Shown here piece after piece: positions 1 through 12,576 of a stretch of DNA of 64,000 nt. The position numbers were made by a program, and so were the translations under genes. The notes beneath the pieces are model-generated. The model saw only the letters and a list, made by a program, of their open reading frames with translations. It was not told the DNA's origin and ran no database searches. This DNA comes from Pyrrhosoma nymphula (Eukaryota; Arthropoda; Insecta; Odonata; Coenagrionidae). Positions within the stretch are counted from its first letter, which is position 1; each line of letters opens with the position of its first letter. The stretch lies in contig OY754327.1 in NCBI GenBank assembly GCA_963573305.1, forward strand, positions 186,194,386 through 186,258,385, read 5' to 3'.

Positions 1-330
1 CAGCGACCCCTTTTGGGGAGCATCACGGGGGCGAAAAGCAAACGCCCGGCCCACTCCGCCGCTCCCGATCAGCGTTGAGTTTCAGGGGCGACCCTCCTCT
101 CTCTCCGCACTCCAAGGATGGCCAACTTCGCGGCTGAACACTCCCTCACCTCCCGCACGGGGGGCGTTGCCCGGTCTCACGACGACGAACGCGCGAAGGG
201 AAGACCACCGCTCGACGACGCTCACTCTCGACCGAAACGAGGAAAAGGACGAAGAATCGTCTCTTCACGGCCACGACGATCCAGAAGTTCATGCTTGAAA
301 GACTGGCCTCTGCAGGGATAGAATTGCGGC
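1..330. other. GC-rich anonymous segment
   Basis: CpG-containing sequence with short open frames on both strands, none with recognisable similarity. It could be the edge of an exon or a CpG-rich promoter cut by the window, but nothing here decides that. Confidence 0.3.
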
Positions 331-337
331 GTAAAAA

Positions 338-419
338 TGACGGCGTAAGAAATCGCGGGATGATTTTTTCCAGCGGCTTTCGTAGCACGGAAATGCTAAC
401 GCGATTTCTTACGTCGTCA
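338..419. repeat. 20-bp inverted repeat (hairpin)
   Basis: Arms at 338-357 and 400-419 match at 19 of 20 positions when one is reverse-complemented (core GTAAGAAATCGCG). The loop is 42 bp. This could be the remnant of a small inverted-repeat transposon or a transcribed hairpin. No coding frame lies inside. Confidence 0.6.
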
Positions 420-1569
420 ACAGATATTCACGAAGGAGGGACGTCACGGAGATGACGCACGAACCAAGGATGTGATCTCGCGATAAACATGTGAACACTG
501 GCAACTGCCATGCAAATTTCTCCGCAGCAAATTCTGAATTTCACTCTCTATAATTCAGCTCACAGTATTCATGAATCACAGAAGAAATTACCTACGTAAT
601 GTACTACCCTGAGAGAAATCTTTTTCCAACGAAATAGTAGCGTGAATAATCAAATACTGTTTCTGGAATTACACCAGACTAAATATGTTCTTGCATTTAC
701 ACAAAACTGAGACAATATTCTGAGCGGCCCAAAATTTTACGCTGTATTATTTGAAGGTTTATGAAATGAGAAATGACATTTGTTGAACTAACTTTACAAA
801 ACATGAATCTAAAAGTGTGTCAAATTACCATTTTATAGATGTCACGATCTAAGGACGGAATAGCTTATTACCAACATTATTGTCGTGGAAATGACAGTAT
901 CCGCGGTGCATTAACGTAAATAAATGCTGATCATATTGTCACATGCGTGTGCTTTGGGGATGGAACGGAAACAATAAAGAACAGAAAAGTAAAATCTGGT
1001 TATCAAAACAAATCCGCACTCAAATTTTTGGTCATATGAATCCGTGTACATAAAATGCGTCAATGAAATGCAAAAAGATAATAAATGATAATTATAAGTA
1101 GAAAATAAATTATTTTAATTGAAGGATGTCGCGTGAAGGACGCATTTAATGTTTAAAAATCCTGCTTTTAAATTCCGAATTTTCCCACCGGGACCAAAAA
1201 CTACAAAACCAAGTATTAGTCGCACGAGGGACGAATTTTAAGCGGTAAAATCATCAACTCAGTAATTTTGAATGATAGAAAGCAAAAACAGCATAATTAG
1301 CAAGAATATATTTTACGAACTAACAATGCTAAACAAAATAAAAATGTCACAAGCTGGGCTGGGTGCACGCAGAATCTTAAATGTCTGTTTGCACACAGGA
1401 GTGGAGACGACTTCCAAGTTGTTCCACAGCACGTTAACACTCAAGCCCTCGCTGCGACGAATAGAAAGAAAAAATAGAAATTTCGACTGAATTTTTAAGA
1501 GCACTGCGCTAGCGTGACGTAGTTGGCCCGATATAAGCAAAAGCAACTCTGAAAAATACCGTCGTCAGG
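420..1569. other. AT-rich intergenic stretch
   Basis: No coding frame above noise, no tRNA boxes, no repeat shared with the rest of the window. Confidence 0.5.
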
Positions 1570-2360
1570 TTTAGATGGGTTTTCTCGGCATTCGCGCCTC
1601 GACGACCCACGCCAATGCTCTGCATCTTCGAGCATCTCGGTCACCATCCGCTCCTCGGCCACAACGGCGCCCCTCGCACCCATCCCTCCCGAGCATCGAA
1701 CCCAGCACCTCCACGCTGTCCCGGCGAGGGCGTCACAGTCAGCCCCGACTTCGCCATCCCACTCTCAAAGACCACGAACTGGTCGCTTGAATTCGCCGCG
1801 GGAAGAGGAGGGCATTCATCGGATGTGTTTGGCTTGCGGGTGAAAGTAATCCGCTAATGTTGGCACCCATGGTTCTGGAGCCACAGCCCCCCCATGCATG
1901 CACCCCATTGCACGTCATAGCGTCCCTAATCCCCCCTCCCCGGGTCCATTCATCATCCGCATCGCTTCTTAGCACGCTCGATTGGCGAACGAATCCGTGG
2001 CGGCGGCGGCCGCCCTTACTGCTGCTGATGCACGCTCGTGGAGCACGAGAGAGAGAGTCAAATGAGTAGTCCTTCGTCTGCATCGCATGAGGTCGTAGGG
2101 TAGTCGCTCTCAGAGTAGGGTTGGGGAGGATTCGCTTGTGCCATCATCTCTCATGGACCACAATGAAAGGGAAAAAGGAGGAGTACTCCCTCCCCTCGCC
2201 AGCACGTGCCCCCCCCCTGCCCCCCTGCCCCCCTTAGTGCGGGCGGTGCGCGCCCCATCCATGAGTGGAAAGCGCAGTTGCCGGCCTGCCTTGCGCCTGA
2301 GTGCCCCCCCCCCCAACCCCTCCACTAACCACCTGGCCGCTCGCAGCAGCCTTTAACAGG
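1570..2360. other. GC-rich low-complexity island
   Basis: A C-rich, CpG-containing island with C runs of 7 to 10 near 2210 and 2305. Several overlapping frames are open on both strands at once. That is expected from biased composition and not from coding selection. It could be a promoter-associated CpG island, but no initiator or exon can be supported. Confidence 0.4.
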
Positions 2361-4859
2361 TTCCTGTGAAGCGCGGTAGTGTTAGCTCACGGAGAACCAG
2401 TCAGTTTATCTTTCAACGAGCGATCAAAAATGATTTTCGATATATTGCGCAAGCAACTCGTTGAGGACTATTGGATCAGCTATCAGCCGGGACTTAACTT
2501 CGATTTTGGGAGGAAACATTCGGAGCAAATATTAGTGGGGGACATCATGCAAAACACTTCAATAAACAAGCAACAGTGAGATAATTCTTGAAAAAATTTA
2601 TTTGCAACAAGCTCAGGAATTGAAACAGCTCAATTACTCCGCATTTTTCAGTTTCACCATGGATGTTTGGCCAACATCACGATTATAGTCAACGTGAATT
2701 CGGGTTACATTATTAAGTGCTTAACACACATTGAAGTAGAAGCACTAAGGATTGACCAATGGTGACTCAATCACCAATTCATTCGCCTGGTTCATAGATT
2801 AACCGCTCTAGAATATCACGTTTCTACATCGTATTATATATCTATTTGAGTACCTAATCGGCCACATCGGCATTAGATCATCGTTTCTCTTTGCCACCTT
2901 TGTTTCATGTCATTAGAGGTCAAAATAATCTTGCAATCAACATGGTAAAACGTTATCAAGCTAGGTGAAATTTTTAGTTTAAACCAACATTTTATAATGG
3001 ACATCAAATTTAAAAAAAATCAATCCTCAACAAAGTTGTATGAGCTACTACAGGAGGAAGTCAGTGAGGGCAAAGACTGGCGATGAAGGTGCGATAAAAT
3101 GTAAAATCCTTAATCGAAAAAGTCTTTCATCCAGTCAAAGTTGATCCAAGAGTTAACTATAATTAATTACAGTAAATATAATTATATTTAACCCTTTAGT
3201 CAATGTACTGCCGAGTGGAAGACTTATCGATGAGTCATTGAAGTTTTCCAAACTTTGAAGTAATTATAAACATCCGATACAAAGTCAACGTCATAAACAA
3301 CTATTCAGAAAATATGCACAAAAAGAATGCATGAGAAAAACATTTTGAAAACCTCGATCCGATAAGGGACACGACGATAAATACCATCGAAAATAGTTCC
3401 GAAAGACCTCGCGCCCTCTGCTTATGATGTTCGGCGGCCAACTACAGGCTCAGTGACATTAGAAAGCTGCATATCATCCTCTACCTCCAGAGAAGTCCTT
3501 ACTTATCAACCAGAAAGTTCGGAAATTTGAACGGGCCAGAGGGATTAGAAAGCGACAAGCTTACCCAATCAAATATTCGTCTATGTTTAAGATTATTTCC
3601 CTCCATCCAGCCTCTCCTTAAATTTAGAGACTGCGAAAACAAGAGTATCATTTTTAGGAATATATCAACAGCTATATTCTAAAAGAAAGAGAAGGTCAAA
3701 TGATGGTGAAGATTAAAATAAATGTAGAACACCATTTAGGAGTAATAACGGCATTGGAAGGAGTATCGCATAATGACGCATACAAGCTGAATGTTAGAAG
3801 CATTAGTGACAAACCAGAGAGAAGAGGTCTTCTCTTTGAAAAAAAAAATTTAATAAAAGGATATATATCTCAAGTTTTGAGTAAGCAACAGTAGAGGTTA
3901 CCAAATGACGTTTTTGGGTGCAATAGAAGCAGTTTTATAATTTTTCTCAATAAATTCTATCACTCTGGAAACAGGAGCAAGGAGAGGAGAGGTTATATTT
4001 TGTGCTTTGGTGCATCACACACAGCGGTGGTTAGACATTTGCGCGCGGGGAAAACTTTCTCCCGTTGCGCGCACCACCATCACGTGAATTGTTTTTGGGA
4101 GGTACTTCCAGAATATATTTTATAAATCTACGATTACAACCAATATTTTAATCCCGATTTTCCCTGTTTACATAGCATACTCTGTTACACAAAGATATCA
4201 AATTAGAGAGACCACACTGGCAGTTGCCGATATAAACTCTTACCGTAAACGGAGGACATTACTTTAGTCACCGGCCATCGCTGAAATGATGAGGGACATA
4301 CGAGGCGAATGAGTAATAATATATTAATATCCGTCAGTAAGTAAGAACCAGTAAGAGACAGCAGGTTACGTCGCACATTTCCTATTTTATATATGAGATA
4401 AGTGCGTGCCATTTACTAAAGTATTTGTCAACAACTTCATGCTATGGACTCAATGAATACTTTATAAGAAGAGTGAGATTTCATAAAATTATATAAAAAG
4501 TACCCATTTTGATATATTTGCCTGTCTAGGATGTTCTTAAGCTTTTAATTACCATTGCCTGCTCATAACATTTAACAGAATAGACTTAAAATATTCAGAG
4601 GCCCACGATTCTAAAAATTATAGGGTAGCATCGACACATGAGGTCCGTCGTTCACCCAAGGGAAGACTTGAAAGGAAAGGATAAGGACGAAATAAACCCA
4701 AAAGCTCTTTCGAAATCTTCACTCCGAGGACAAATGGAAATCAGACACCAGGAAATCTCAAGGCGCCATTCTTAGCCACTTTCAGCCAACCGGATTTGGA
4801 TCTTGGATCCATTGGACTTAATCATAAATCTTCAATATTCTCAAAAATGAAACATATCG
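2361..4859. other. AT-rich anonymous stretch
   Basis: Two short open frames (2379-2579 and 3700-3894) have no recognisable domain. No transposon ends, tRNA boxes or tandem arrays were seen. Confidence 0.45.
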
Positions 4860-5900
4860 CTGAGCGATGAGGATTGATAACGCGAGGGCTCTTATCACCG
4901 CTGGTCCACCAACAATCTTTCCCAGCGGAGGACTCGTCGAGGATGCCTTCGACCAAAAGAGTGCATCTGCCCGACACGCGGAGGAGAGGCGATTCACGGT
5001 GACCCGTGTGCGGAATCAGAGTCTTCAATGGACCCAGCATCCCTTCCCCGATTCCCGTCACATCCCTAACCGGCACACGGGGCATGAAGTGGGGAAGCTC
5101 CGTGGCTCGCGCCGATTCGTAGGCCAGGTCGGCAACACCGTCTCCCCCACCCCTCAACACCCCCCACTGCCCCCACTTTATGACTAACCCACGCCTTCAC
5201 ACCTTGGCGGCCCCAAAGCCCGGCCGACGTTGTGTCAAAAGGTTAGCGGTGGAGTAGACCGGTGGAGGGGGGGGATTGAGGGAGGGAGGGGTGGGGGTTG
5301 GTGACTCGCAGGTGAAGGGAGAGGGATTGGCGTGGCGAATAAAAAAGGATGCAGGAGGGGGGTACATAGTATGAATGAATGAATTGGAAGGGGTGCGGGG
5401 AGTTAAACGAGGTGGAAGGGGAGACAGTTGTGCTATAAAGTGTGCTCAGGGCGTTTCCCAGGGTAAAGGGTTCTCCGAGGGGCTGTGGGTCACCGGGGCT
5501 TCCATTCCCCAGGGATAAGGGGAGGGGGGGTGGGGTTCGCCGTCGTCGTCAGGGTCCCCTCGATCCAAACCCCGTCGACGAGACAACAATACACGGCCCT
5601 AGCGCACGCGGTGAGCGACCTCCTCTTTGCCTGCCCCCCCCCCCCCACACTCAATCCGGGCGCGCCGGAGGGAGAGAGAAGATAAGGGCGCAGTCTGGTG
5701 GAAAAATAACAGAAGGAATCGGGTAGAGGGGGTGGGGGAGAGGGGAGTGGGTCGCCCAGATTGGAAACTAAGTACGTGCGTGCGACGACGGCGAGAGAGT
5801 GCGTGCTTGCATCCCCCGTCGGCGTTGGATTGAGGGGAAGGGATTTGGAGGCGGGGGGGGGGGGAGGAGGACGAGAGGAGAAGGTAGCCACACACATCGC
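4860..5900. other. GC-rich, G-run island
   Basis: Purine-biased on the + strand, with runs such as ggaggggggg and a C run near 5634-5646. Frames of up to 165 codons on the minus strand are proline- and serine-rich low complexity and overlap open frames on the + strand, so I do not call a gene. Confidence 0.4.
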
Positions 5901-7690
5901 GAACTGTAATCTGGGAGCGCAGAATCGACAAAGGGATTTCCAAAAGTCTCGGGAGTCAGTGACATCCAGCGGCAGAACATGTGGCATAATGTCACACTGG
6001 CCACCAAAGTATCATTTCGCGTGAGGAGACGGATAATGAGGGAACTGTATCTTGTGATGGAGGTTTGTATAAGGGTAAAGAAAGTACACATAACGGACCG
6101 AAGGTAAGACGAAGGAGGAAATACCGGGCGTAGTTGAGGAGGGAAGGCGGTTGCTGGGAGATATCATGAGGGGGGTTGGGGCTGGTATGGTTGCTGGGGG
6201 GTACTGGCTCCCCACCTGGAAGGGCCTTGGATCGAATCCTGCTGATGGCAGAAATGTTTCGCGGAATTCCGGTCTCTACGTGGAGGCTGCGCGGAGAGAA
6301 TTTCAAGGGCGATCCTCAGTCCGTTAAATTGGGCAGACCACCGCACCTTTCATAAAGAATAGGCTGATGCCGACGCCAGGTTTCTCTGCACCTCCATCAT
6401 TCTCCATGAGACAACTGCTCACTCCTTCCCCAACCATCCGACCCACACGTCCTAAAGGCGAAAACGACCACAGTTGGCGGTAGCCTCCCGCATCGATCAT
6501 CCATCGGTCTAGCAACACGGAAGAAGGAGAGGAGATGAAGAACAGGCTTTCCTCCACTCCGTCAAAAGGATCCAAACGTCGGGACAAAGGATGAATGCCC
6601 TTGAGGATAGGAATGCAGCAAGGAAAGGGACACTATTGAGAACAACAGCAAAGTTTTACCCCTAGATACCTCAAACGAATAAACAACACCAGCACCGAAC
6701 ATTTCCATGAATATCTTCGCATATAATATTTATACCTATGTAATATTTTTGCAGCGTAGATCTATTACTCTGAGTTCCTCAGTTCTTTTACTTTGGCTGA
6801 GTTCCCTACTTCTTTTTGGAGACACAGAGGGGGAGTGGGAGGATGAGAGAGAGAGAGGTGTTAAATAAATCTGGAGAGTGATGTGGCATTTGCAAAAGGA
6901 GTAGTGATGGGAAGTTTCGTCCCTTTCATTCCCGCTCACTAAGAAGAACGAGTTTAAAGATTCGCTCCTTTCATTCCTTCCTTCCGACTTTCACCTGGTG
7001 TCTCCGTTTAAAGCACTCTTCTCAATTAATCATGCAGGTAAATGCACCGTCGATTCCGCATTTTATCTTCATAATAAGCCACTTTGTACACACGATTGGT
7101 TTAACCATCCAGTATTATTTTGCCCTGTATATTTGTCTATTGAATACTAGTACCTGTATTGTTTTCACACATGTTTGAATTCTGTTTGAGTATCAACCGT
7201 CATTCCTCAATTTTATTGGGCCTCTCCCTCAATTGAGAGATGGGCTAAGATTATTTTATCCTGATTGGTACAGAGTTTTGGGGTACCTATAAAATTAACC
7301 CCTCAAGTTGGCAAACAGTTAGTAAATACACAGTTAAATTAAAGTAAATATTCTCATTTGGTAAAAGAATTAAGTTATGTACATTTCCAATAATAAATTA
7401 AAATACTGGATGATTAAATAATCTGCAGTAGGTCCATTTTTCCTCCTCTCCCTCATGTCCTCTTCTACTCTTGTTTCACAAAATTCATGTCTTTTTCTTA
7501 CAAAATAAAATAAAAATATCTTTTCATGTGAAATGATAAAGGGTTTTGTGTACTTTTCCATGGCGAAATAAAAATTAATAATGAGGTGATGTGCAGCATT
7601 AGGTCTTCTATTCTTCGTCTACTTCATATCCACTTCTGCACTTGCTTTACATAGTGTATATTTCTTCTGTATTTTTACGTTAAGGCATCT
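5901..7690. other. Mostly anonymous stretch with a weak tRNA-like box
   Basis: Apart from the possible SINE head at about 6180-6310, no recognisable coding or repeat structure was seen. Local purine-rich patches occur near 6820-6860. Confidence 0.4.
6180..6310 (+). mobile_element. Possible tRNA-derived SINE head (weak)
   Basis: GGATCGAATCC at 6229-6239 is one base from the polymerase III box B consensus GGTTCGANTCC. A degenerate box A-like TGGTTGCTGGG lies about 40 bases upstream. No cloverleaf can be drawn with confidence and no second copy is in the window, so this is tentative. Confidence 0.25.
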
Positions 7691-7697
7691 TGTTTCT

Positions 7698-8092
7698 TCA
7701 TTTCGCCTCCTTCTGGATCAGTTCATACTCTGCTTTCCTTCTCAGTTTCCTTTTGACGGCCGGGATTTGCAGGTTCTCCTTCGTGAAATTATTAATGATT
7801 TGTGGTCTCTTCTCAAGAGTCTCTTCTAAGTCTTTCTCCAATAGCTTCCCTAACTTTTCGTACGAGGGATGTTGTTCCTTTATTGCTTGTTTCAACAGGA
7901 ATCTATCCTCTTCGTAATAGGGACATTTGTGGAGTCTATGGTGGTGCACTGTATCTTCCTGATTACCATACCTGCATTCGATTGTTATAGATTTGCCTAT
8001 TTTATTTAGGTAGTACATGAAGTTTCCATGCCCTGTCAATATTTCCATTGTTTTTGGATTCATTTTGAAAGTGATTTCTTGTGCTCAAGTTC
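7698..8092 (-). pseudogene. 3' end of an R1-like non-LTR retrotransposon ORF2
   Basis: This is the C-terminal tail of a LINE polyprotein, downstream of the reverse transcriptase domain. The frame is open from just after a stop near 8093. It reads EITFKMNPKTMEILTGHGNF, the LTGHG block with following YLNKIGKS that R1-group elements carry after the thumb. A degenerate zinc-knuckle-like stretch follows (ECRYGNQEDTVHHHRLHKC, then PYYEEDR). The usual CxxC there has become C-x-Y, so a presumed zinc ligand is lost. A basic tail ends at 7698. Sequence upstream of 8092 shows no reverse transcriptase, so the copy is 5'-truncated, as is usual for LINEs. An I- or LOA-clade origin is the alternative. Confidence 0.75.
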
Positions 8093-9717
8093 TCTAGATT
8101 TTAAACTTTGAAAAAGATAAAGCAGGAAACAAACTTTTTGAAAACATGGACGTATGTACAAGGTGGAAAGAATATATTAAAGATCTGACTGGAATCAAGG
8201 AACTCTAATCCTAACGCATGAATGAAAAGCAGTGCCTTCCCCACTTTCACCGAGTATCTAAGGGACGAACAAAAATTATCGCCCAGCGAATTTTTCGGCG
8301 TCGACGACGCGCCAAAGTGCGTCCTCGAGCGGCGTCAAGGACGCTCCCGTTTTGAGGAGCAACATTTTGGAAAAGATTAATATTTATAATATGCTCTAAC
8401 AATAAGCCGATTAAGTATTTATTTTATATTTTTACAATCTTTCCTTAATTCATTCTCCTAAGTACTTAAGTCAATACTCTTAATGTATAGACCATATATA
8501 AGACTACAGGTTACTGTGTTGTGCTGATAACCTTCCTATGGAGTTAGCATAAACCTATTTATAACGGCCTCGGAGACGCATTTCAAATTTGGGAGACATT
8601 AAAAAAAAATCATCGTCCTCGACGCCGGAAAATACGGTAATTATTAATAGTACGGTAATATTTCTACTTTATTTAGGGCGTTTAATTCCCGGGATTTATA
8701 CCGTTTAAATTAATATAGGTGCTAATAATTCCACAAAAAAACTTAAGTTAGCAAAACGTAAATTGCAAATTTTCACATTTTTGTTAAATGGATTACCTGT
8801 TCAACTGTTCCCTTAGTCTGAATACTTTGCATCGACAGTTCCCAGGAGTGCTGCTTTACTCTCTTAAATCTTTGACTTTTATTTGAACTCAGATCTCAAC
8901 AGCCGTTCATGCGAGTTAGCCAGTTAGCGAGTTAGCCACTGCGTCATCTCTATTCAAGGCGAGTTTTTGAGGGAATTTATTTAATAATATCTGGTGACTG
9001 TAGTGCATGAAACGTTGAACAGGAATTAGCTATTGACGAGAGGGAAAACCCAAACTTAGTCATGCCTAATCTACGTTAAAATTAAATAAACAGCAACGTA
9101 CAGATGAAACTTGTATCAAGGCACAAGGATGGTTTCAGAAGGAAGGAGTCATTAAATAACATTAAATAAAGTATGGCACAGAATGACAGTATTTAATGAC
9201 AGCGGTGAAAAAGTTTTGAATGATTAAATTACTTCTCGATACATACCTGCTTAAAATCAAGAAATAAAACTTTGAGCTACAAATGACAATTCCTCAACTT
9301 CTAAATCTTCTTAAATTTTATTAAACAACATACATCCTGACGCATGTAGTCATTAGTACATTGTCGGCATGAAAAAATTTTGTTAAAATCAGAAATATAC
9401 ACATTCTTCTCTACGTAACATATCTATCATATCTTATACATTATAATCCCATAATTTTCAACACACTCAAAGAATTATTGAGCAAATTCTTCTGGCGTAT
9501 TAAAACTCAAAAACTAAGTGTTGACAGCAGCCCCAACAAACTGATACATATAACGAAAAGCCTAAAAAAAAAATAATAATAAACGGAATTTTATCAACCC
9601 TATAAGGAAGGGATAAATTTTATGAGATACGCTGAGTATTTCAGGTTTTTGTTAATTAGCAAAAAATTGTGGTGTCAAATTTTTTAGTGGTTTGAGTACT
9701 GAATGTATATTACTGAA
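8093..9717. other. AT-rich anonymous stretch
   Basis: No coding frame or repeat recognised. A small CpG-rich patch near 8290-8350 contains the short palindrome gcgtcgacgacgc. Confidence 0.45.
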
Positions 9718-9779
9718 CTTTCTCGTGACCTTTTCCACAAGGAAAGGCCACGAGAAAGGTCACATGGTCACGAGAAAGT
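9718..9779. repeat. Short hairpin with a third partial copy
   Basis: CTTTCTCGTGACC at 9718 is mirrored by GGCCACGAGAAAG ending at 9758, with a 4-base ACAA loop. A third piece, GGTCACGAGAAAG, ends at 9778. It lies about 50 bases upstream of the Penelope-like element and may belong to its flank. Confidence 0.55.
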
Positions 9780-9878
9780 TAACAAGCTTCTAAAGGTAAA
9801 AATTTCAACAGAAAAACAAAATAAAACTACAGTAATTGTAATTTCCACTTAAATTTTAATGTAAATAATACACAACAC

Positions 9879-10295
9879 GTGTTTCAACGTTCCTTAGGGC
9901 GTCCCAGGGACAAATATAAAGTCACTTTTTACAATCCACTCACACTGAGGGACATATTTAATAATTCCAAAGACCCTAACGATCCCATGAAGAAATCCGG
10001 GGTATATGAAGTGACTTGCAACACGTGCGAGGGTGTGTATATTGGTCAAACGGGGCGAAACTTTGAAACACGTATCAATGAACATAAGAAGTGCTATTCA
10101 AACAGTGATCCCAAATCCCACCTTGCCAAACATTTGATAGGGGAGTCCCATAGTACAAACTTTGACTTGAAGATCCTCCATTATGAGAAAAAGAGACGAC
10201 GCATGGACACCTTGGAGCAGTGGGAGATCATCAAGAGAAAGAAGAAGAAAATGAAACTTCCTCCTCACTCCCCCATTCTATCCTTGTCCACCTGA
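9879..10295 (+). pseudogene. GIY-YIG endonuclease domain of a Penelope-like element
   Basis: A frame of 138 codons encoding the DNA-nicking endonuclease that canonical PLEs fuse to the C-terminus of their reverse transcriptase. The GIY half is SGVYEV at residues 40-45, followed by the CNTC pair (47-50). The YIG half is GVYIGQTGR (52-60). The catalytic Arg is in ETRINEHKK (about 63-71), and HLAKHLIGESH (about 81-91) follows. TLEQWEIIK (111-119) supplies the expected downstream Glu. The first codons come from the terminal inverted repeat, so the displayed start is not a natural start and the reverse transcriptase part is missing. The domain itself is uninterrupted, which suggests a fairly young copy. 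It is very unlikely to be expressed on its own. Confidence 0.85.
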
Positions 10296-10565
10296 CAACC
10301 CAAGCCTGTTCTTCCTTTCCTCCCCTTCCTCCTCTTTCCTCTGCTTATCTCCACAAGAACCCCCCCCCCCCCGAATAGTCCACACTCCCGAATCCTCGGG
10401 AAGGTCACTTGTCATTTGAAAACACCCCCCCCTCGACTGTTATTCACCTGCAACCGTCCCCCTCTCCTTCCTTATGACTACCTCCTTGTTTTGTCAAGAA
10501 TCCCCCCCCTCTTTCCTTTGCTCCTTTGTATAAATATTGCTATTGGAGGCAAAATGTGTTCAGAC

Positions 10566-10605
10566 CTGATGATGAAGCCCGAAGGAACGTTGAAACACGT
10601 GTTGC
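10566..10605 (+). ncRNA. Hammerhead-like core in the PLE terminal repeat
   Basis: CTGATGA, then about 19 bases, then GAAAC matches the order of hammerhead core boxes (CUGANGA, stem II, GAAA). Stem II here is weak (GCCC against GGAAC), so activity is doubtful. PLE terminal repeats are known to encode hammerhead motifs; placement right before the terminal repeat supports that reading. Confidence 0.45.
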
Positions 10606-10650
10606 GTATTATTTACATTCAAATTTAAGTGGACAGTAGTTTTATTTAAA

Positions 10651-12576
10651 ACGAGCGGAAGGTACCCGTTGACATTCAACGGGTGTGAAAAACGTTAAAC
10701 TTATTTTGTTTGCAAACCGCAAAGCCTGAAGAAAAACTGTATGAGTGGTTATTCGAGGAGCTCGTAACCTATCTTGTATGTTGTGTTCATTGTAGTAGAC
10801 ACGCTGACCGCTTTCCAGGTGCACGGAGAAATGAGGACTATTGGTCCACTTTCATGCACGGGAAACCCAAAAATCGGCCAAACAAACTCATTACTACTTA
10901 TATAGCAAAGGTTGATAGATGGTCACCTCATCCGGTTCTCTTGAGCCGTCTCCTTAGTGATTAACAGCTTGATCGCTTCCCTTTTGTACAAACATATATT
11001 TGCATTCCATTCCTTTAATTCAGTTGCACTATTCAACGTTGATATGTGGGTTTAGTATCTTATTCAGGATTGGACAGAAGGGTACAATCCAGAGGTTGAC
11101 AACGTCAAGAGGAGTCTAAACAGATGGGTCTGTCATTGAACCAGATTTAGAGCTGGTTACCCGTCCATATGTTGGGTAAGGATGAAATTTGTGCGGATCT
11201 TAGCGTAACCCAAGAAACACCACGGGGAGATTCTCATGAGATCGCTGGTGGGCATGTCTTTGACAATCCAAGTCTAACCTTTGTCGTTTTTCTTTCAAGG
11301 GCTCATTTTCTCGCAAATAAGACATTCATTATGCTTTAGAAGATTTTTTCGAGAGGTTACTCTTTTTTCTATTAGGCATGTTGATGGATATATTTTTAAG
11401 TCCATGGAAAGGAAACACAGCGGAAAGTGAGAGTCTAGAATAGGCAACGCGATGATTGAGTGAATATACCTAAGTTAACTGCACCTTAACACTTTTAAAC
11501 ATATAAATAACTCGTGACGTTAATGATGTAGGAATTGGTCTAAAAAACAGTTCGCAATCGGAATGAGAAGCAGACGGTTTCACTACGTGTAATACATCTG
11601 AGAATTAAACGATAATAAACAACGCCGTGTTTGTTGTAGCAACAGAGGCATTATTACCATTGATATTCGCTCCACGTAAATATTCTTGCACATTTAATTA
11701 AGTGTGTATTCTATTAATTCCTTTATGTGTAACTTTTCCTACGTAATTGTTCTCTCATATACATGCAGTGCCCCTTTGAGAGCTACTTTGAGAATAGACG
11801 TTGAAGAGTATACTTGTTGTAAATATTAATTGAATTTATCGATTAACCCCTGAAGCAATCTATCATTGGGCCCTTGGGACTCTGGGCCCTTCTGATACGG
11901 ATTTGCTTTCTACGTACTATCATGGGCCTGCAGGAAAACGTGATATTTCAATGCTAGAGGCGGGTATATCCTTTGAAAATCAAATCTATGGTTGTCAAGG
12001 AAATATGTTATTGTTGATTTCAAATAAAAATGTGAGATTTTTCAGCTGAAAAGATGAATTTAAGACAACTTCGGAGGGTAAAAGAAAATCGATTGATAAA
12101 ATTAGAAACTTCCTTTATTCAGCCATACGATAAAAAAAATCCCAGGCCTATATCTTGAGTGAAAGTATTTTTAAAAAGCAAAGAATGAAACCACTGCACC
12201 GAACCCAATGCTTAGCATGGACCACCAGGGGTGACCCTCGGGGGCTTTTGGGGGCCCTGAGGGCTTTTTAATATAGCATATATTACAACCAGACATTTTT
12301 TCTATCTACATGCCAAATTTCAGCTCAATCGGTCCAGTAGTTTTTGCGTGATAGAGCAACAGACAGACAGACACCATTACATTTTTATACATATTAGTAA
12401 GGATCACACCCTTAACCCTGGAAAAAAGGGTATTGGTTAATTGAACCCTACAGTGTTTGTTGTCTACCAGTAAAAAACATGTGTTCCAAATTTCATCAAA
12501 ATCGGTCCTGTGGTGTAGGAGGAGATGTGGAACATACATACATACATACATACATACATTGACTTTTATATGTATA
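10651..12576 (-). mobile_element. Non-autonomous Helitron, copy A
   Basis: On the minus strand the right (3') terminus carries the hairpin ACCCGTTGA...TCAACGGGT (10664-10684), followed 10-12 bases later by CCGCTCG, close to the CTRR that ends Helitrons. The opposite (5') end, at 12540-12576, has TATA-rich ATATAAAAGTCAATG preceded by a TATG repeat, a layout common at arthropod Helitron 5' ends. No Rep/helicase frame is present. Compared with copy B, about 240 bp (B 13045-13290) is missing. The copy lies directly between the PLE terminus and copy B. Confidence 0.7.
12532..12562. repeat. (CATA)n microsatellite inside Helitron A
   Basis: About seven CATA units next to the Helitron 5' terminus. 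The same tract recurs at the matching place in copy B. Confidence 0.9.

Larger units (their letters stand above)
9825..10645 (+). mobile_element. Truncated Penelope-like element (PLE) between inverted repeats
   Basis: A short element bounded by about 65-bp inverted repeats. The left arm (about 9825-9893) and the reverse complement of the right arm (about 10583-10645) share AAATAAAACTAC, then a TCCACTTAAATTT-like block, GTAAATAATAC and CAACACGTGTTTCAACG. Between them lies only the C-terminal GIY-YIG nuclease part; the reverse transcriptase is absent. PLEs often carry mixed direct and inverted long terminal repeats with hammerhead motifs, which fits this arrangement. The right end abuts Helitron A at 10651. 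Confidence 0.75.
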
